Below are positions 1 to 7,076 of a DNA stretch of 7,222 nucleotides, one piece after another (the first letter of the stretch is position 1; every line of letters begins with the position of its first letter). Below the pieces are notes generated by a model, which did no database searches, had not been told where the DNA came from, and worked only from the letters and a program-made list of their open reading frames with translations. The stretch is from Bacteroidales bacterium 45-6. Lineage in GTDB: Bacteria > Bacteroidota > Bacteroidia > Bacteroidales > Dysgonomonadaceae. Made by a program: the position numbers and the translations under genes. Location: the NCBI GenBank assembly GCA_001897035.1, contig MKRS01000519.1, positions 1 through 7,222 of the forward strand, given 5' to 3'.

Positions 1-3
1 CAA

Positions 4-3000
4 TTAAAACTCAATATTAACTCCCATGGTGAAAGTCCTTGCTTTCGGGTAAGTGGTCCATCCGATGCCAATGGCCGGAACGCCGTTGGAAACACGTGTC
101 ACGTTCATTTCCGGATCGTATCCCGAATATTTGCTGATGACAAACAAGTTGGCACCCGAAACATAAGCCCTTAGGCGGCTTATTCCCCATTCGCGTGGCA
201 GGCTCACGGAGTATCCCAGTGTGGCATTTGATAATCTCAGGAACGACCCATCTTCGATATATTTGCTTGAAAAGCTCAACACGTCGCTTGTGGATTGACC
301 AGAAGTAAGTGCGCCGGGCGTTGTGTTCCATCCACTGCTGAACAGGGTCATTTGGTCCATGATATTGGCCAAGTTGTTGTACACATCATTTCCATATACA
401 CCGTTGAAATTGACACCCAAATCAAATTGCTTCCAAGAAATGTTTGTTCCAAAATTGTACGTAAAATCGGGCAAAGCATGGCCAATCACCCCTTCCACAG
501 AAGTTCCATTGGCATCCGTTTGGTAGAGACTTTTTCCGTTGGCATCATATCCGATAAATGTTTTGCCCCAAAATGTTCCCAATGGTTCGTTGTTGATGAT
601 GTATTGGGTAGGTGTTCCGGTGATGCCGGGACCGCTCGGGTATCCGGTGGGGACTTTTGAATAGGGATAATTTTTCACGCGGTTGATATCTTTCGAAAAA
701 TTCGCATTCACCGTCCAGTTCAAATCTTTCTTGGCTACAATCACGCCGTTAAGGGCAAATTCATATCCTTTGTTTATCAAGTCAATATCCAAGTTGGTAT
801 AGACATTGGTTCCGAGGGATGGGCCAGCCGCAACCTTATAGAACAGCAAGTTGGAAGTTGTTTTGTAGAACATGTCAACAGTACCCGTCAGCCGACCTTT
901 CAGAATGCCGAAGTCAATTCCAGCATTGTATTGTTTGGATTGTTCCCATTTGAGGTGAGTGTTGGGTGTTCTGGTCACTGTGTAACCAGGCACAACAGTA
1001 GTTCCGCCATCCAAGCTGGCTCCAGCGACAGTGCCCAAAGTTGCTTGCGATTGTTTGGATATAATTTCTTGATTTCCAGTAATTCCCCAACCAAGACGTA
1101 ATTTTAAGGAACTGAATACATCTAATTTTTTTATAAATTCTTCTTCTGAAGCACGCCAAGCTAATGCCGCCGATGGGAAATATCCATATTTGTTGTCTGT
1201 CCCAAATTTGGAAGAACCATCTGCGCGGAAGTTCACCGTCAGTAAATATTTTTCCATTAAATTATAGTTGATGCGACCAAAAAAGGATTGGAGTTCATCC
1301 ACCGTAATATCGGATGTTGTGATGGCCTTAGTGTAGTTGCCCAGTTCCAAATCATTTAGGTAGTCGATCTTGCCTGATGCAAATCCATTTTCAGTGAAAG
1401 AATAGGAATACCTTCTGAATTTTTGGTAAGAATGTCCTGCCAATAGATTGAACTTATGTATATTGTTTTTAGAAGTAAAATCGTAAGTCAAGTAGTTTTC
1501 GATCATTTTGCTGCTTTTTTCCACATTTCCGATACTGGCTGTACCGCCATTTTCCATATACGAAAGCTGTGCATCTTGAGTCACCTTACGTGCGACTTTC
1601 ACTTCATCGACGGATAAATTTACTTTATAGTTCAATCCTTTGATCAAACGGAGCGTTGCAGTCAGGTTTGCCAGCAAGCGATCTGTTTGTGTGTTATCAT
1701 TTGTCAAGTTGATCATAGCCACGGGGTTGCGCACTTGATCTGATACTTGGTAGTATGTTCCATCTTCATTATACACTGGATAAGTAGGATTTAGCTTCAA
1801 TGCCGACAAAATTAAGTCTCCTTCCACACCCCCTGTTTCACCTAAAGGTGCCCGCTGATCGTTTGTGCGGGCTGCCGTCATGCCGATTTCCAAAGTAAGC
1901 CGGTCGTTGAAAGCCTTGGTGGTTACATTTAGTCTTCCGGAATACTTTTTCAGACCTGTTTTGTTGATAATTCCGTCCTGATCCATATATCCCAAAGAGG
2001 CCCGGTAGCTGGATGATTTATTTCCCCCTACGATCGATAAATTATGGTTTTGAACCATCGCCGTGCGAAAAATTTCGTCTTGCCAGTCGGTGGAATATCC
2101 GGCATCGGCCGAGCTCAGATTAAGCTTTGTGCGTGCTGCATTGAATTCGGAAGCAGATAACACATCGTATTTTTTTGGTAAAACAGAGATTCCGGCATAA
2201 CCCGAATAGCTGACTTGACTTTTGCCTTCCGATCCTCTCTTGGTGGTAATGATGATTACCCCGTTCGAGCCGCGAGATCCATAAATGGCTGTTGCTGATG
2301 CGTCTTTTAGAACATCAATCGAGGCTATGTCGTCAGGATTCAGGAAATTGAGCGGATTTTTCGCGGAAGCATCTCCAACCCCGGTTGTGGATGCGCCATT
2401 AGCCTGAACATCGGTGATGTCCAGTGGAACGCCATCTACCACATACAAAGGATCTTGTCCCGAGCGAATAGAGTTGGTGCCTCGCACACGAACAGAAACC
2501 CCAGCTCCTGGCTCACCACCATTGTTGGTGATTTGCACACCGGCCACTCGTCCCTGCAACATTTCCGTGGGAGACGAAAGCACCCCTTTATTGAAATCTT
2601 TTTCTTTGAGGGAGGAAACCGATCCTGTCAAATCGTTCTTCTTCACAGAGCCGTATCCGATCACCACCACTTCTTCGATGAGTTTGGAATCTTCTTTCAA
2701 AACCACTTTCATATTTTTTCGCAAGGCAATTTCTTGTGTTTTGTAACCCACATAAGAAAATGAGAGAGTTGAAGCAGTTTTCGCCAAATTCAAGATGAAA
2801 CGTCCTTCCAAATCGGTGGCGGTGGTGGTAGATGTGCCTTTAGCTCCGACAGTTACTCCTGCCAGAGGTTGGTTGTCTTCGTCCACCACCATTCCGCTGA
2901 CATTGATAGGAACAAGGCTTTCAGAATTGCTCACCTTCTTTTCGTTGTCCTTATAAATCACAATCTGTCGATCGGTGATTTTATACGAAGTGGACGTTCC

Positions 3001-3306
3001 TGCCAATACTTTCACGAGAACCTGTTCGATCGTTTCCTCTTTAGCGTTCACGTCAATAAGTTTACTGGCATCAATTACGTTGTCATTGTATATGAAAATA
3101 TACTGGCTTTTTTTCTCAATCTCTTTCAAAACATCTTTCAAAGATTTGTTTTTCACAGAAATGGAAATTCGCGCTTGCTTCTTGTTGTTGGAAACTGATT
3201 GAGCCGAAATGATTCCAGACAAGAGGAAGAAAAAAAGAATACTAATAATTCGTAAGGAATTATGGATTCTTCGGCTGATGAAGAGTGATGTGCAATTATT
3301 TTTCAT
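4..3306 (-). CDS. SusC/RagA-family TonB-dependent outer-membrane transporter with N-terminal STN signalling domain
   Basis: Outer-membrane importer of the SusC/RagA family, 1100 residues, full length from start to stop. Seen in order: a signal peptide (about residues 1-35; basic stretch, hydrophobic ISILFFFLLSGII, then SAQ); an STN/secretin-type domain (about 46-119, with the LKDVLKEIEKKSQYIFIYND region); a carboxypeptidase-regulatory-like beta domain (about 135-205, GMVVDEDNQPLAGVTV and FSYVGYKT); a TonB-box-like EEVVVIGYGS (211-220); a plug (about 221-358) with the family hallmarks DPLYVVDGVP and LKDASATAIYGSRGSNGVI; and a long beta-barrel ending in aromatic Phe1100, the usual barrel-assembly signal. 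Family knowledge: SusC proteins import oligosaccharides or other large nutrients together with a SusD lipoprotein, powered by TonB-ExbBD. The STN domain marks a transducer subtype that signals to a FecR-like anti-sigma factor, and the genes for such a factor and an ECF sigma factor lie just upstream on the same strand. The substrate is unknown. A susD-like gene is expected left of position 1. Confidence 0.96.
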   Translation of the reverse strand: MKNNCTSLFISRRIHNSLRIISILFFFLLSGIISAQSVSNNKKQARISISVKNKSLKDVLKEIEKKSQYIFIYNDNVIDASKLIDVNAKEETIEQVLVKVLAGTSTSYKITDRQIVIYKDNEKKVSNSESLVPINVSGMVVDEDNQPLAGVTVGAKGTSTTTATDLEGRFILNLAKTASTLSFSYVGYKTQEIALRKNMKVVLKEDSKLIEEVVVIGYGSVKKNDLTGSVSSLKEKDFNKGVLSSPTEMLQGRVAGVQITNNGGEPGAGVSVRVRGTNSIRSGQDPLYVVDGVPLDITDVQANGASTTGVGDASAKNPLNFLNPDDIASIDVLKDASATAIYGSRGSNGVIIITTKRGSEGKSQVSYSGYAGISVLPKKYDVLSASEFNAARTKLNLSSADAGYSTDWQDEIFRTAMVQNHNLSIVGGNKSSSYRASLGYMDQDGIINKTGLKKYSGRLNVTTKAFNDRLTLEIGMTAARTNDQRAPLGETGGVEGDLILSALKLNPTYPVYNEDGTYYQVSDQVRNPVAMINLTNDNTQTDRLLANLTATLRLIKGLNYKVNLSVDEVKVARKVTQDAQLSYMENGGTASIGNVEKSSKMIENYLTYDFTSKNNIHKFNLLAGHSYQKFRRYSYSFTENGFASGKIDYLNDLELGNYTKAITTSDITVDELQSFFGRINYNLMEKYLLTVNFRADGSSKFGTDNKYGYFPSAALAWRASEEEFIKKLDVFSSLKLRLGWGITGNQEIISKQSQATLGTVAGASLDGGTTVVPGYTVTRTPNTHLKWEQSKQYNAGIDFGILKGRLTGTVDMFYKTTSNLLFYKVAAGPSLGTNVYTNLDIDLINKGYEFALNGVIVAKKDLNWTVNANFSKDINRVKNYPYSKVPTGYPSGPGITGTPTQYIINNEPLGTFWGKTFIGYDANGKSLYQTDANGTSVEGVIGHALPDFTYNFGTNISWKQFDLGVNFNGVYGNDVYNNLANIMDQMTLFSSGWNTTPGALTSGQSTSDVLSFSSKYIEDGSFLRLSNATLGYSVSLPREWGISRLRAYVSGANLFVISKYSGYDPEMNVTRVSNGVPAIGIGWTTYPKARTFTMGVNIEF

Positions 3307-3310
3307 AAAT

Positions 3311-3403
3311 TCACAGCGATTTTGGTAAATAACATTTTAACTACTAATTGGTAATCTTTTATCAAAGTCATCCGGGGGATAGTGCCAATATTCCCCGTTT
3401 TTT
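3311..3403 (+). ncRNA. Candidate cis-antisense small RNA opposite the susC-like leader (DonS-like)
   Basis: Inferred plus-strand RNA lying opposite the untranslated leader of the susC-like gene, possibly reaching its start codon at 3304-3306. Seen: a hairpin plus T-tract at 3373-3403 with terminator form on the plus strand, although no plus-strand gene lies upstream of it. The 5' end is a guess. The best promoter-like string is TATTTTTC at 3297-3304, 7 of 8 against TAnnTTTG, with only a poor -33 match, so a start near 3311 and a length near 90 nt are approximate. Family knowledge: in Bacteroides, several polysaccharide-utilisation loci controlled by an ECF/anti-sigma pair encode a small antisense RNA (DonS type) at this place, between the anti-sigma and susC genes, and it represses susC expression. 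Position, orientation and a terminator all fit; sequence homology was not tested. The hairpin might instead be a leader structure of the susC-like mRNA. Confidence 0.38.
3373..3403 (+). terminator. Plus-strand intrinsic terminator hairpin in the anti-sigma/susC gap
   Basis: Arms CGGGGGATA (3373-3381) and TATTCCCCG (3389-3397) form a 9-bp stem around the 7-nt loop GTGCCAA, followed directly by six T (3398-3403), then two further T-tracts at 3406-3410 and 3414-3419. As plus-strand RNA every position pairs, with one G-U (3378 with 3392). As minus-strand RNA the same position is an A-C mismatch, and only GGATGACT follows rather than a T-run. Structure and tail therefore both favour plus-strand function. 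No plus-strand coding gene precedes it, which suggests that it ends a small antisense RNA. Confidence 0.6.
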
Positions 3404-3442
3404 GCTTTTTCAGTTTTTTATTTCTGCATAGGCATCCATTTT

Positions 3443-4654
3443 TTAGTGTCGGACATTAATTTTCACATAAGATTTTTCCAGTTGATATTCTATGGGGGTA
3501 GTTGTTGAAATTACCTTTAAAGCCACTTCCAAGCTATTATTTAAATCCAACTTTCCCGACAAGCGTATATTGTCCATGGAAGCTTCCTGATAATGAAACT
3601 GGATTCCATAATAACTGCTCAGCTTTTCCAAAACAACATTCAGTTTTTCGCTGTTAAACAAGAAATAACCCTCTTTCCAGCTCGTGTAGAGGTTGACGTC
3701 CACGTCTTCCACTGTTTCTATTTGGTGATCTTCGTTGAAGGCATATTTCTGGTTTGGATGTATCCGGATAGCGTTTCGCCCATCCGTATTCACTTTCACC
3801 GAACCGTTCACCAACACAACGGATTGTTCTTTATTTCCCGAATAAGCCTCCACATTGAAGCTTGTTCCCAGCACTTCCACATTTATTCTATCTGTTTTCA
3901 CTACAAACGGCCAATGTTTATTTTTTGAAACTTCAAAAAAGGCTTCTCCCTGGATAAATAATTCCCGCTTTTTCTCGCCAAATTTTACTGGAAATATCAC
4001 TTGGCTGCTCGGGCGAACTTCAATTTTTGTTCCGTCGGCCAAGAGCAACGAGGCTCTTTTACCTGCAGGAACCACCAGCATTCCCATTTCCTTGCCAGAT
4101 GAAACGCTATTTTCAAGCGATACCATTTCTCCCTGTGCCGAGCGCAAGGATATTTTTCCGTCTCTTCCAAGCACTACTTCCATCCTGTTGGAAAGCGTCA
4201 TTGATCCTTTTCCCGGAATAATCAGTCTGGCATCTTTGATCGTATTTGGCATCATTTGTTTCGCCAGGGTAAAATAATCTACCTGTTGACTGTTTTTCCA
4301 AACGATGAATAGTGTACCCACAATTGCCAACAACAAAACAGCCGCACCTGACAGAAATACCTTTTTCCACACTGAATAGTGATTCAACAATTTTTTGCTG
4401 TTTAGCGTCCGGTTAGACACATTTTCCCACATTTCAGCTACCTCCTTGTCGCTCAACTGATGGTCGGTTTGATCCATGTTGCGCAAGAGGTCAATTGCCG
4501 TTCTCATTTTGATGGACACTTCGCTTCTTTCGTTCAGCATAGGAATAAAAACAGCATCCAGCTCTTGTCCTGGATGCTTCACCCACTGCAAGAAGTCGGC
4601 GTCATCCAGCCACTGTTCCACGTCAAATGTTCTATATATCAGATTTTCTTTCAT
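3443..4654 (-). CDS. FecR-like transmembrane anti-sigma factor with DUF4974-type C-terminal domain
   Basis: Anti-sigma factor of the FecR family, 403 residues, single-pass inner-membrane protein. Residues 1-97 are the cytoplasmic part expected to bind the sigma factor (note the YRTFDVEQWLDDADFLQWVKHP stretch at 7-28). A clear transmembrane helix spans about 98-118 (KVFLSGAAVLLLAIVGTLFI region). The periplasmic FecR domain follows (about 192-290), with the family patterns VPAGKRASLLLADGTKIEV, GEAFFEVSKN, PFVVKT and VEVLGTSFNVEAY. The C-terminal module (about 330-400: FNSEKLNVVLEKLSSYYGI, then LSGKLDLNNSLEVAL) matches the DUF4974-type domain usual in Bacteroidota FecR homologues and resembles the STN fold. 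In this family the periplasmic part receives the signal from the receptor's STN domain, and the N-terminus holds the ECF sigma factor until then. The gene starts 64 bp after the sigma gene on the same strand, so co-transcription is likely. The ATG at 4654-4652 is the natural start; no strong Shine-Dalgarno is seen, as is common in this phylum. Confidence 0.95.
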   Translation of the reverse strand: MKENLIYRTFDVEQWLDDADFLQWVKHPGQELDAVFIPMLNERSEVSIKMRTAIDLLRNMDQTDHQLSDKEVAEMWENVSNRTLNSKKLLNHYSVWKKVFLSGAAVLLLAIVGTLFIVWKNSQQVDYFTLAKQMMPNTIKDARLIIPGKGSMTLSNRMEVVLGRDGKISLRSAQGEMVSLENSVSSGKEMGMLVVPAGKRASLLLADGTKIEVRPSSQVIFPVKFGEKKRELFIQGEAFFEVSKNKHWPFVVKTDRINVEVLGTSFNVEAYSGNKEQSVVLVNGSVKVNTDGRNAIRIHPNQKYAFNEDHQIETVEDVDVNLYTSWKEGYFLFNSEKLNVVLEKLSSYYGIQFHYQEASMDNIRLSGKLDLNNSLEVALKVISTTTPIEYQLEKSYVKINVRH

Positions 4655-4718
4655 TGTTTTTTCAATCGTGAAATTCTTGTATCAAATTTTATTCATAAGA
4701 CCTCGCAGTTTCTTTGTC

Positions 4719-5306
4719 TCAATAGATAAGGGCAATAATAATCAAGAATGGGATGACCACTTCTTTCCGTAATTTTTCAATGGAGCGATGCAGCAGGTTC
4801 TTCACCGACTGATAATTCATCTGTAAAAGCTCAGAGATGTCGTCCAAAGGCATTTCCATCGTGTATCTTAGGTAGATGGCTTCACGCTGGCGAGGTGTTA
4901 GGGTTTCGATTCCTTTTTTTAGCCTGCGGATGCGCAAGGTGTGGTTCCAGCTTTCCTCTTCTTCTACCTCTTCAACGCCTTTCTGCTCAAGAAAATCAGT
5001 TGGGGAAGACAAAGAAATGGTCTCTTTGCACGAATAAATTTCATCGAGCAGTCTATTTTTTAATGCACGAAAAAGGTAGAGGCGAATATTATCTGTCTGG
5101 CTTAAGTTTTGACGATTCCGATATAGTTTAACGAAAATATCCTGTATGCAGTCCTTCACTAATTCCTCGTCTGTCACAAATTTTGTTCCATAACGGAACA
5201 AAGCTTTTGCTTGATCATTGAAGATGGTGGAAAAAGCCTTTTCGCTGCCACTCGTAAAAGCAGCCCACAATTTAATATCCTGTTCTTTTGCATTCAATTC
5301 CAACAT
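4719..5306 (-). CDS. ECF (extracytoplasmic function) RNA polymerase sigma factor
   Basis: Sigma-70 family ECF sigma factor, 195 residues, the expected partner of the anti-sigma factor encoded next. Region 2 lies at about 25-93 and contains DCIQDIFVKLYRNR (52-65) and LYLFRALKNRLLDEI (76-90), the core-binding and -10-recognition part. A short acidic linker (VEEVEEEE, 111-118) leads to region 4 (about 126-182) with LTPRQREAIYLRY (136-148) and the recognition helix in NYQSVKNLLHRSIEKLRK (164-181), which should read the -35 element. The last 12 residues (184-195, VIPFLIIIALIY) are strongly hydrophobic, which is odd for a soluble DNA-binding protein. The ATG at 5306-5304 is the chosen start. An AAGGAG (plus positions 5326-5321) lies 14 nt upstream, rather far for a Shine-Dalgarno. 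A consensus Bacteroides promoter lies about 90 bp upstream. The likely target is the susC-like operon, an inference from synteny. Confidence 0.95.
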   Translation of the reverse strand: MLELNAKEQDIKLWAAFTSGSEKAFSTIFNDQAKALFRYGTKFVTDEELVKDCIQDIFVKLYRNRQNLSQTDNIRLYLFRALKNRLLDEIYSCKETISLSSPTDFLEQKGVEEVEEEESWNHTLRIRRLKKGIETLTPRQREAIYLRYTMEMPLDDISELLQMNYQSVKNLLHRSIEKLRKEVVIPFLIIIALIY

Positions 5307-5394
5307 ACTGTGACCATTCTCTCCTTGTTTTGTCCTTTTCTTGATTAGTGGAAACTTCCTATTCTTTTGTCAGATCATACGGTTTTCTTAAAAA

Positions 5395-5425
5395 CAAAAA
5401 TAATCTATATCAGTTAAACGGCAAG
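5395..5425 (-). promoter_or_regulatory. Bacteroides-type promoter for the ECF sigma gene
   Basis: Read on the minus strand, TATTTTTG (plus 5402-5395) is a perfect match to the Bacteroides -7 consensus TAnnTTTG. CTTG (plus 5425-5422) lies 19 bp upstream, 3 of 4 against the -33 TTTG, at the normal spacing. Transcription should begin near 5388, giving a leader of about 80 nt before the ATG at 5306. A vegetative-type promoter implies that sigma and anti-sigma are made constitutively, with control at the protein level. Confidence 0.6.
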
Positions 5426-5804
5426 GAAGACATTTTGGTACTCGCGGTTTCAAACAAAAAAATATGGATAAAACATGTTTTAGATCATATTTCTATTATT
5501 TGCATTGTTATTTATGTATGTGGAGGTTTTTTTGGGAGTAAATTTAACATTTAGACAAATCGAATTTCATTGTCAATGTTGGCGAAATGAAGGCAAATGA
5601 AGATCTTTGAAGCTGTATTGAGCGGCTAAATTAATCAATTTTACTATCGGGTTTTATTTTTTAAATATGTTTGAAAGCAGAATGTAATTTTTCTACGGCT
5701 CCGTTACGCCCGATGATGTCTTTTTATTTGTCCTGCTTTTGTCCGATTTTGTCTTCACTGTTTCCTCGTTTTGTTTGAACAAAGGATGGTGCACTCGTGT
5801 AAAT

Positions 5805-5825
5805 TGTATAATCTAATGTTATACA
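5805..5825. repeat. 21-bp perfect dyad, possible operator
   Basis: TGTATAA (5805-5811) and TTATACA (5819-5825) are exact inverted repeats separated by 7 bp, the size of a site for a dimeric regulator. It lies about 85 bp upstream of the ychF promoter and about 400 bp upstream of the sigma promoter. No T-run follows, so it is not a terminator. The arms are AT-rich, and a 7-bp match can arise by chance in such DNA. Confidence 0.3.
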
Positions 5826-5887
5826 GTTGTTTAGGCGTTATGAAATAGACAGATTATTTTCCTTTGATTAGGTAGCCTTATTCCTCA

Positions 5888-5919
5888 TTAGGCATTGCCA
5901 CAAAGTTTTTGTAACTTTG
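5888..5919 (+). promoter_or_regulatory. Bacteroides-type promoter for ychF
   Basis: TAACTTTG (5912-5919) matches the -7 consensus TAnnTTTG exactly. TTAG (5888-5891) lies 20 bp upstream, 3 of 4 against the -33 TTTG. The start would fall near 5926, leaving a short leader of about 23 nt before the ATG at 5949. The -7 element is also the right arm of a perfect inverted repeat: CAAAGTT (5901-5907), 5-bp spacer, AACTTTG (5913-5919). Confidence 0.65.
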
Positions 5920-5948
5920 CCGGCTGAAAAATTAAAAATTAGATAGAT

Positions 5949-7052
5949 ATGGCTCTCCAATGTGGCATTGTCGGACTTCCGAATGTAGGAAAATCCACCC
6001 TTTTCAATTGTTTGTCGAACGCAAAGGCTCAATCGGCTAACTTTCCTTTTTGCACGATCGAACCCAATGTGGGTGTGATTACTGTGCCTGATGAAAGGCT
6101 CAACAAACTGGCTGAATTGGTCAATCCACAACGCATTGTGCCTACCACGGTGGAGATCGTTGACATCGCAGGTTTGGTGAAAGGTGCCAGCAAGGGCGAA
6201 GGTTTGGGCAACAAGTTCCTCGCGAATATTCGTGAGACGGATGCTATATTGCATGTTCTCCGTTGTTTCGACGACGACAACATCACCCACGTGGATGGTA
6301 GCGTCAATCCTATCCGTGATAAGGAGATTATCGATTACGAGCTTCAGTTGAAAGACCTGGAAACAGTGGAAAGCCGTATCCAAAAGGTGCAAAAGCAGGC
6401 TCAAACTGGTGGCGACAAGACGGCAAAAGCCACTTACGAAGTGCTTGTCCGCTTCAAAGAGGCTTTGGAGCAAGGCAAATCCGCACGCACCGTTACCTTT
6501 GAAAAGAAGGACGATGAGAAAATCGCCCGCGAGCTTTTCCTGTTGACTTACAAGCCCGTGCTCTATGTCTGCAATGTGGACGAAGCTTCGGCCGTGAGCG
6601 GAAACAAATACGTGGAGCAGGTGAGGGATGCCATCAAGGAAGAAGAAGCCGATTTGCTGATCGTAGCAGCCAAAATAGAATCAGAAATTGCTGAATTTGA
6701 AACTTACGATGAGAGGCAGATGTTTTTGTCCGAACTCGGTCTGGAAGAGTCGGGGGTTGCCCGTTTGATAAAGGCGGCTTACAAACTACTGAATCTGGAA
6801 ACTTATTTCACATGTGGCGTTCAGGAGGTTCGTGCTTGGACATACCTGCGCGGTTCCAAGGCTCCACAATGTGCCGGCGTGATCCATACGGACTTCGAGA
6901 AAGGCTTTATACGGGCAGAAGTTATCAAATACGATGACTTTATCCAATATGGTTCGGAAAGTGCCGTGAAGGAAGCCGGAAAGATGGGAGTGGAAGGCAA
7001 GGAGTATGTGGCTCAGGACGGCGACATCATGCACTTCCGATTCAACGTATAA
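5949..7052 (+). CDS. ychF: YchF/OLA1-family redox-regulated ATPase (Obg-like)
   Basis: Universally conserved P-loop ATPase of the Obg/HflX superfamily, 367 residues, close to the usual YchF length of about 363. Seen: G1/Walker A GLPNVGKS (9-16); G3 DIAGLVKGA (72-80); and at the G4 position NVDE (209-212) instead of NKxD, the change that gives this family preference for ATP over GTP. Residues matching known functional positions in the family are Cys35 (in NFPFCTIEPN), the redox-sensitive cysteine of E. coli YchF, and His114 (in DDNITHV), the catalytic histidine of this hydrophobic-substituted NTPase group. A coiled-coil insertion lies at about 130-180, and a TGS domain forms the C-terminus (about 283-365, from YFTCGVQEVRAWTY). 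Family knowledge: a cytosolic protein that binds ribosomes and is linked to translation and the oxidative-stress response. It is divergent from the sigma/susC cassette, has its own promoter and terminator, and is probably monocistronic and functionally unrelated to its neighbours. Confidence 0.98.
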   Translation: MALQCGIVGLPNVGKSTLFNCLSNAKAQSANFPFCTIEPNVGVITVPDERLNKLAELVNPQRIVPTTVEIVDIAGLVKGASKGEGLGNKFLANIRETDAILHVLRCFDDDNITHVDGSVNPIRDKEIIDYELQLKDLETVESRIQKVQKQAQTGGDKTAKATYEVLVRFKEALEQGKSARTVTFEKKDDEKIARELFLLTYKPVLYVCNVDEASAVSGNKYVEQVRDAIKEEEADLLIVAAKIESEIAEFETYDERQMFLSELGLEESGVARLIKAAYKLLNLETYFTCGVQEVRAWTYLRGSKAPQCAGVIHTDFEKGFIRAEVIKYDDFIQYGSESAVKEAGKMGVEGKEYVAQDGDIMHFRFNV

Positions 7053-7076
7053 TCCGTAAGGCGTAAAGATATTTTT

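Larger units (their letters stand above)
5307..5948. other. Divergent intergenic region between the ECF sigma gene and ychF
   Basis: About 640 AT-rich bases with no credible gene. It holds the sigma-gene promoter (5395-5425, minus), the ychF promoter (5888-5919, plus) and a 21-bp dyad (5805-5825). Between about 5430 and 5700 no further signal was recognised: no tRNA-like fold, no insertion-sequence ends and no long repeat. A plus-strand open frame at 5348-5554 starts with GTG, has no family resemblance and covers the sigma promoter, so it is treated as chance. Three TTTGTC-type strings at 5727-5754 are spaced 10-11 bp apart, and a further TTTTGTCC occurs at 5328-5335; their meaning is unclear. 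Confidence 0.7.

Noticed and set aside
3855..4277. 140-residue plus-strand open frame opposite the anti-sigma gene
   Set aside because: It lies wholly antisense to a well-supported FecR-like gene and shows no family features.
5348..5554. 68-residue plus-strand open frame starting with GTG and ending in a hydrophobic stretch
   Set aside because: It has no recognisable family, starts with GTG without a ribosome site, has AT-driven composition (many K, N, I) and lies across the sigma-gene promoter on the opposite strand. Chance is the simplest reading.
5695..5704. Short palindrome-like ACGG-CT-CCGT
   Set aside because: Arms of 4 bp with a 2-bp centre are too short to support a hairpin or an operator.
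5868..6473. 201-residue minus-strand open frame opposite the start of ychF
   Set aside because: It is a shadow of the strongly conserved ychF coding sequence and covers the ychF promoter; the translation has no domain pattern.
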